Below, piece by piece: positions 61,806 to 64,000 of a stretch of DNA of 64,000 bases. Position numbers and translations under genes: made by a program. Position 1 is the stretch's first letter, and each line of letters opens with the position of its first letter. The stretch lies in NCBI GenBank assembly GCA_027452165.1, contig DAIDGX010000016.1:1-64000 (forward strand), in the 5' to 3' direction. Source of the stretch: Vulcanimicrobiota bacterium. Lineage in GTDB: Bacteria; Vulcanimicrobiota; Vulcanimicrobiia; Vulcanimicrobiales; Vulcanimicrobiaceae. The notes beneath the pieces are model-generated. The model had not been told where the DNA came from, made no database searches, and saw only the letters and a list, made by a program, of their open reading frames with translations.

Positions 61806-64000
61806 CTAGCCCTCGAAGTCGGCCGGCTCCCCCGTGATCCCCGTCACTTGCTCGGCCTGCTTGCCGAGATTCGTGATCGCGATGACCTCGTCGCCTTCGC
61901 CGAGACGCTGCAGGCGCACGCCCTTGGTCGAACGCCCCGCCTTTCGGATATCGCTCACCTTCAAGCGAATCACCTGGTTGCCGCTCGTAATCATCAGCAC
62001 CTCGTCGTCCGGCGCCACCATGATCTGATCGAGCACCTTGCCGATATCCTCGCGTTCGCGCGCAAACGCCTTGACGCCCTTGCCGCCGCGCGACGTGTGG
62101 CGGTAGTCTTCGATCGGCGTACGCTTCCCGAAGGCTTGCGAGGTTACGAGCAGCACCTCTTTACGATCCGGCTCGATCACGTCCATCGCGATAATCGTAT
62201 CGTCGTCGTCCAGCGTCATCGCCTTTACGCCGCGGGCGTTACGACCCATCGGGCGCACGTCGGTTTCGTTGAAGTGGACGGCCATGCCGCTGGTTGACGC
62301 GAGGATGATATCGCGCGTGCCATCGGAGAGATCGACCGCGAGCAACTCGTCGCCTTCGTCCAGGTTGATCGCGTTCAAACCATTACGGCGAACGTTCGCA
62401 AACTCGGAGATCGGCGTCTTCTTGATCACGCCTTGCTGCGTGACCATCACCATGTAGCGCCCCTCCTCGAACTTATCGATCGGGAAGACGGCGGTAACGT
62501 GCTCGCCTGGGGGCAGCGTAAGCAGGTTGACGAGGGCGGTACCGCGCGCGGTGCGCGTGGTATCGGGGATCTCGTATCCGCGCAGACGATATGCACGCCC
62601 CTTGTTCGTAAAGAAGAGCACGTGATCGTGCGTCTTCGTGACGAAGAAATTACGAACCACGTCCTCGCGTTTGAGGTTCGAGATGCCCGTGACGCCGCGT
62701 CCGCCGCGATTCTGGGTGCGGAACGTATCCACCGAGACTCGTTTGATGTAGCCGCCGACCGTATAGGTGACGACCACGTCAATGTTCGGAACGAGCTGCT
62801 CCATCGAGATCTCGTCCTCGGCAGGCAACACCGGCGTTCGGCGCGCATCGCCGAAGCGCTTGGCGACATCGAGCGTCTCGGTGCGCACGATGGCGGCGAT
62901 ACGTAGCGGGCTTGCGAGGATGTCTTGCAACTCTACAATCAGTTTCACGAGCTCGGCGTACTCATCTTCGATTTTTTGCCGTTCCAAGCCCACGAGCGTA
63001 CGCAGACGCATATCGACGATAGCTTGCGCTTGGATATCCGACAGCCCGAATCGAACAGAGAGCCTGCTCTTCGCTTCGTCGGTCGTATCGCTGCCGCGTA
63101 TGATCGCGATCACTTCATCGATGTTATCGAGCGCGATACGATAGCCTTCGAGCAGATGCGCACGCTCTTCGGCTTTGCGCAAATCGTACCGCGTGCGACG
63201 CGTGACGACGTCCTTACGATGCGCGATAAAATATTCGAGCAACTGGCGAAGGTTGAGCACGCGCGGTTCGAGCACGACCGATCCATTGGCACGCGGCTCG
63301 CCAACGGGCACGAGCGCGAGCATGTTGAAACCGAAGCTCGACTGCAGCGGCGTATGCTTGAAGAGCTGGTTCAGCACGACCTTCGGCGTGGCCGTCTTCT
63401 GCAATTCGACGACGACACGCATGCCCTTACGATTCGAAAGGTCGTCGAGGCGCGCGATGCCTTGAATGCGCTTCTCTTGGTGCGCTTCGGCAATGGCTTC
63501 GACGATGCGGCTCTTATAGACCTGATACGGAATCTCCGAGATCACGATCTTATGACGGCCTTTTTCTTCGATGATCTCGGCTTTGCCACGCATCGTGATC
63601 GAACCGCGCCCGGTGCGATAGGCTTCTTTGATCGCGTCGATGCCGAGAATCTCGCCGCCGGTCGGAAAATCCGGCCCCTTGACCTTCTCGAAAAGCTCGT
63701 CGTCATCGGCGTTCGGATTGTCGATCAGCAACGCGATCGCGTCCGCGATCTCGCTCAGGTTATGCGGCGGAATGTTGGTGGCCATGCCGACCGCGATGCC
63801 GCTCGAGCCGTTTACGAGCAACTGCGGAATCTTGCCGGGCAGAACGCTTGGCTCGGTTCCTTGGTTATCGAAGTTGGCGACGAACGGTACCGTCTCTTTA
63901 TCGATGTCGGCAAGCACCTCCATCGCGAGACGCGCGAGCCGCGCTTCCGTATAACGGTATGCTGCGGGCGAGTCGGGGTCGATCGAGCCGAAGTTACCGT
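61806..64000 (-). CDS. gyrA: DNA gyrase subunit A, C-terminal three quarters (runs off the right edge)
   Basis: GyrA is the DNA-cleaving subunit of gyrase. The visible part begins at the catalytic tyrosine region RYTEARLA near 63960 and continues through the breakage-rejoining core ([35 protein letters not shown]), the coiled coil ([34 protein letters not shown]) and the C-terminal beta-pinwheel. The GyrA box reads QNRGGRG rather than the usual QRRGGKG, still supporting gyrase rather than topoisomerase IV. The start codon lies beyond the right edge. Confidence 0.96.
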   Translation of the reverse strand, partial: GNFGSIDPDSPAAYRYTEARLARLAMEVLADIDKETVPFVANFDNQGTEPSVLPGKIPQLLVNGSSGIAVGMATNIPPHNLSEIADAIALLIDNPNADDDELFEKVKGPDFPTGGEILGIDAIKEAYRTGRGSITMRGKAEIIEEKGRHKIVISEIPYQVYKSRIVEAIAEAHQEKRIQGIARLDDLSNRKGMRVVVELQKTATPKVVLNQLFKHTPLQSSFGFNMLALVPVGEPRANGSVVLEPRVLNLRQLLEYFIAHRKDVVTRRTRYDLRKAEERAHLLEGYRIALDNIDEVIAIIRGSDTTDEAKSRLSVRFGLSDIQAQAIVDMRLRTLVGLERQKIEDEYAELVKLIVELQDILASPLRIAAIVRTETLDVAKRFGDARRTPVLPAEDEISMEQLVPNIDVVVTYTVGGYIKRVSVDTFRTQNRGGRGVTGISNLKREDVVRNFFVTKTHDHVLFFTNKGRAYRLRGYEIPDTTRTARGTALVNLLTLPPGEHVTAVFPIDKFEEGRYMVMVTQQGVIKKTPISEFANVRRNGLNAINLDEGDELLAVDLSDGTRDIILASTSGMAVHFNETDVRPMGRNARGVKAMTLDDDDTIIAMDVIEPDRKEVLLVTSQAFGKRTPIEDYRHTSRGGKGVKAFAREREDIGKVLDQIMVAPDDEVLMITSGNQVIRLKVSDIRKAGRSTKGVRLQRLGEGDEVIAITNLGKQAEQVTGITGEPADFEG

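Noticed and set aside
1-64000. Selenoprotein with in-frame UGA in the window
   Set aside because: No gene end was found where homology clearly continues past a TGA. All stops checked agree with family lengths or with start/stop overlaps.
1-64000. Mobile elements, integrases, prophage or CRISPR arrays
   Set aside because: No transposase, integrase, direct repeat pair or repeat-spacer array is visible on either strand.

Overview
This is a G+C-rich, gene-dense bacterial chromosome segment with no phage, insertion sequence, CRISPR or rRNA. Nearly every base is coding and no gene-free stretch exceeds 300 bases. Genes run in short operons on both strands, and 12 gene pairs overlap by exactly four bases (ATGA, GTGA or TTGA), so translational coupling is a general habit here. 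Lineage cannot be fixed from the sequence. An aerobic, selenocysteine-using, probably diderm heterotroph from a deep-branching phylum such as Eremiobacterota/Vulcanimicrobiota or a relative would fit; that is inference.

Layout. 1-2492 (minus): lipoprotein, GH130-like protein, small membrane protein and the 5' part of prfC (release factor 3). 2573-12912 (plus): heme A synthesis (ctaA, ctaB), an MFS exporter, an AidB-type acyl-CoA dehydrogenase with a coupled membrane protein, two lipoproteins (one a nine-Asp-box propeller) and a secreted protein. A bidirectional terminator at 12941-12972 separates these from the minus-strand caa3 cytochrome oxidase operon (13005-16918). 17002-20235 (minus): amino-sugar genes (NanE epimerase, BadF-type sugar kinase) with an HExxH peptidase and an FAD oxidoreductase. 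20269-22195 (plus): DUF4870 protein and an APC amino-acid permease, ending in a strong terminator. 22290-30421 (minus): five tightly packed genes for GH20 hexosaminidase, a permease carrying a PDZ domain, M20 dipeptidase, a degenerate beta-lactamase-like protein and a lone HyuA-type ATPase. This is my best candidate for an uncharacterised scavenging system.

30459-42747: FecR-domain protein, a degenerate class III cyclase, plastocyanin-like cupredoxin, HD-GYP sensor, ferritin-like protein, ECF sigma/RskA-type anti-sigma/GNAT operon, a 56-residue membrane protein, a CrtI/CrtISO-like oxidoreductase, a GMC dehydrogenase operon with DUF302, DUF1003 and an unknown protein. 42761-42854: tRNA-Sec. 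42950-48795: secreted and membrane proteins, a histidine kinase, typA, a TlpA-like thioredoxin and a protein with two Hpt-like domains lacking the phosphorylatable histidine. 48797-51038: divergent ArsR-type regulator and DHA2 efflux pump across an AT-rich palindromic operator. 51049-57196: amidase, clpB, YceI protein and a DUF155/RMD1-like tail-anchored protein. 57177-64000 (minus): adenine deaminase, selB, selA, trxA and gyrA (5' end outside the window).

How it fits together: ctaAB supply heme A to the caa3 oxidase. tRNA-Sec, SelA and SelB form most of the selenocysteine machinery (selD and any selenoprotein must lie elsewhere). The amino-sugar and scavenging clusters suggest turnover of N-acetylhexosamine-containing polymers and peptides, possibly cell-wall material.
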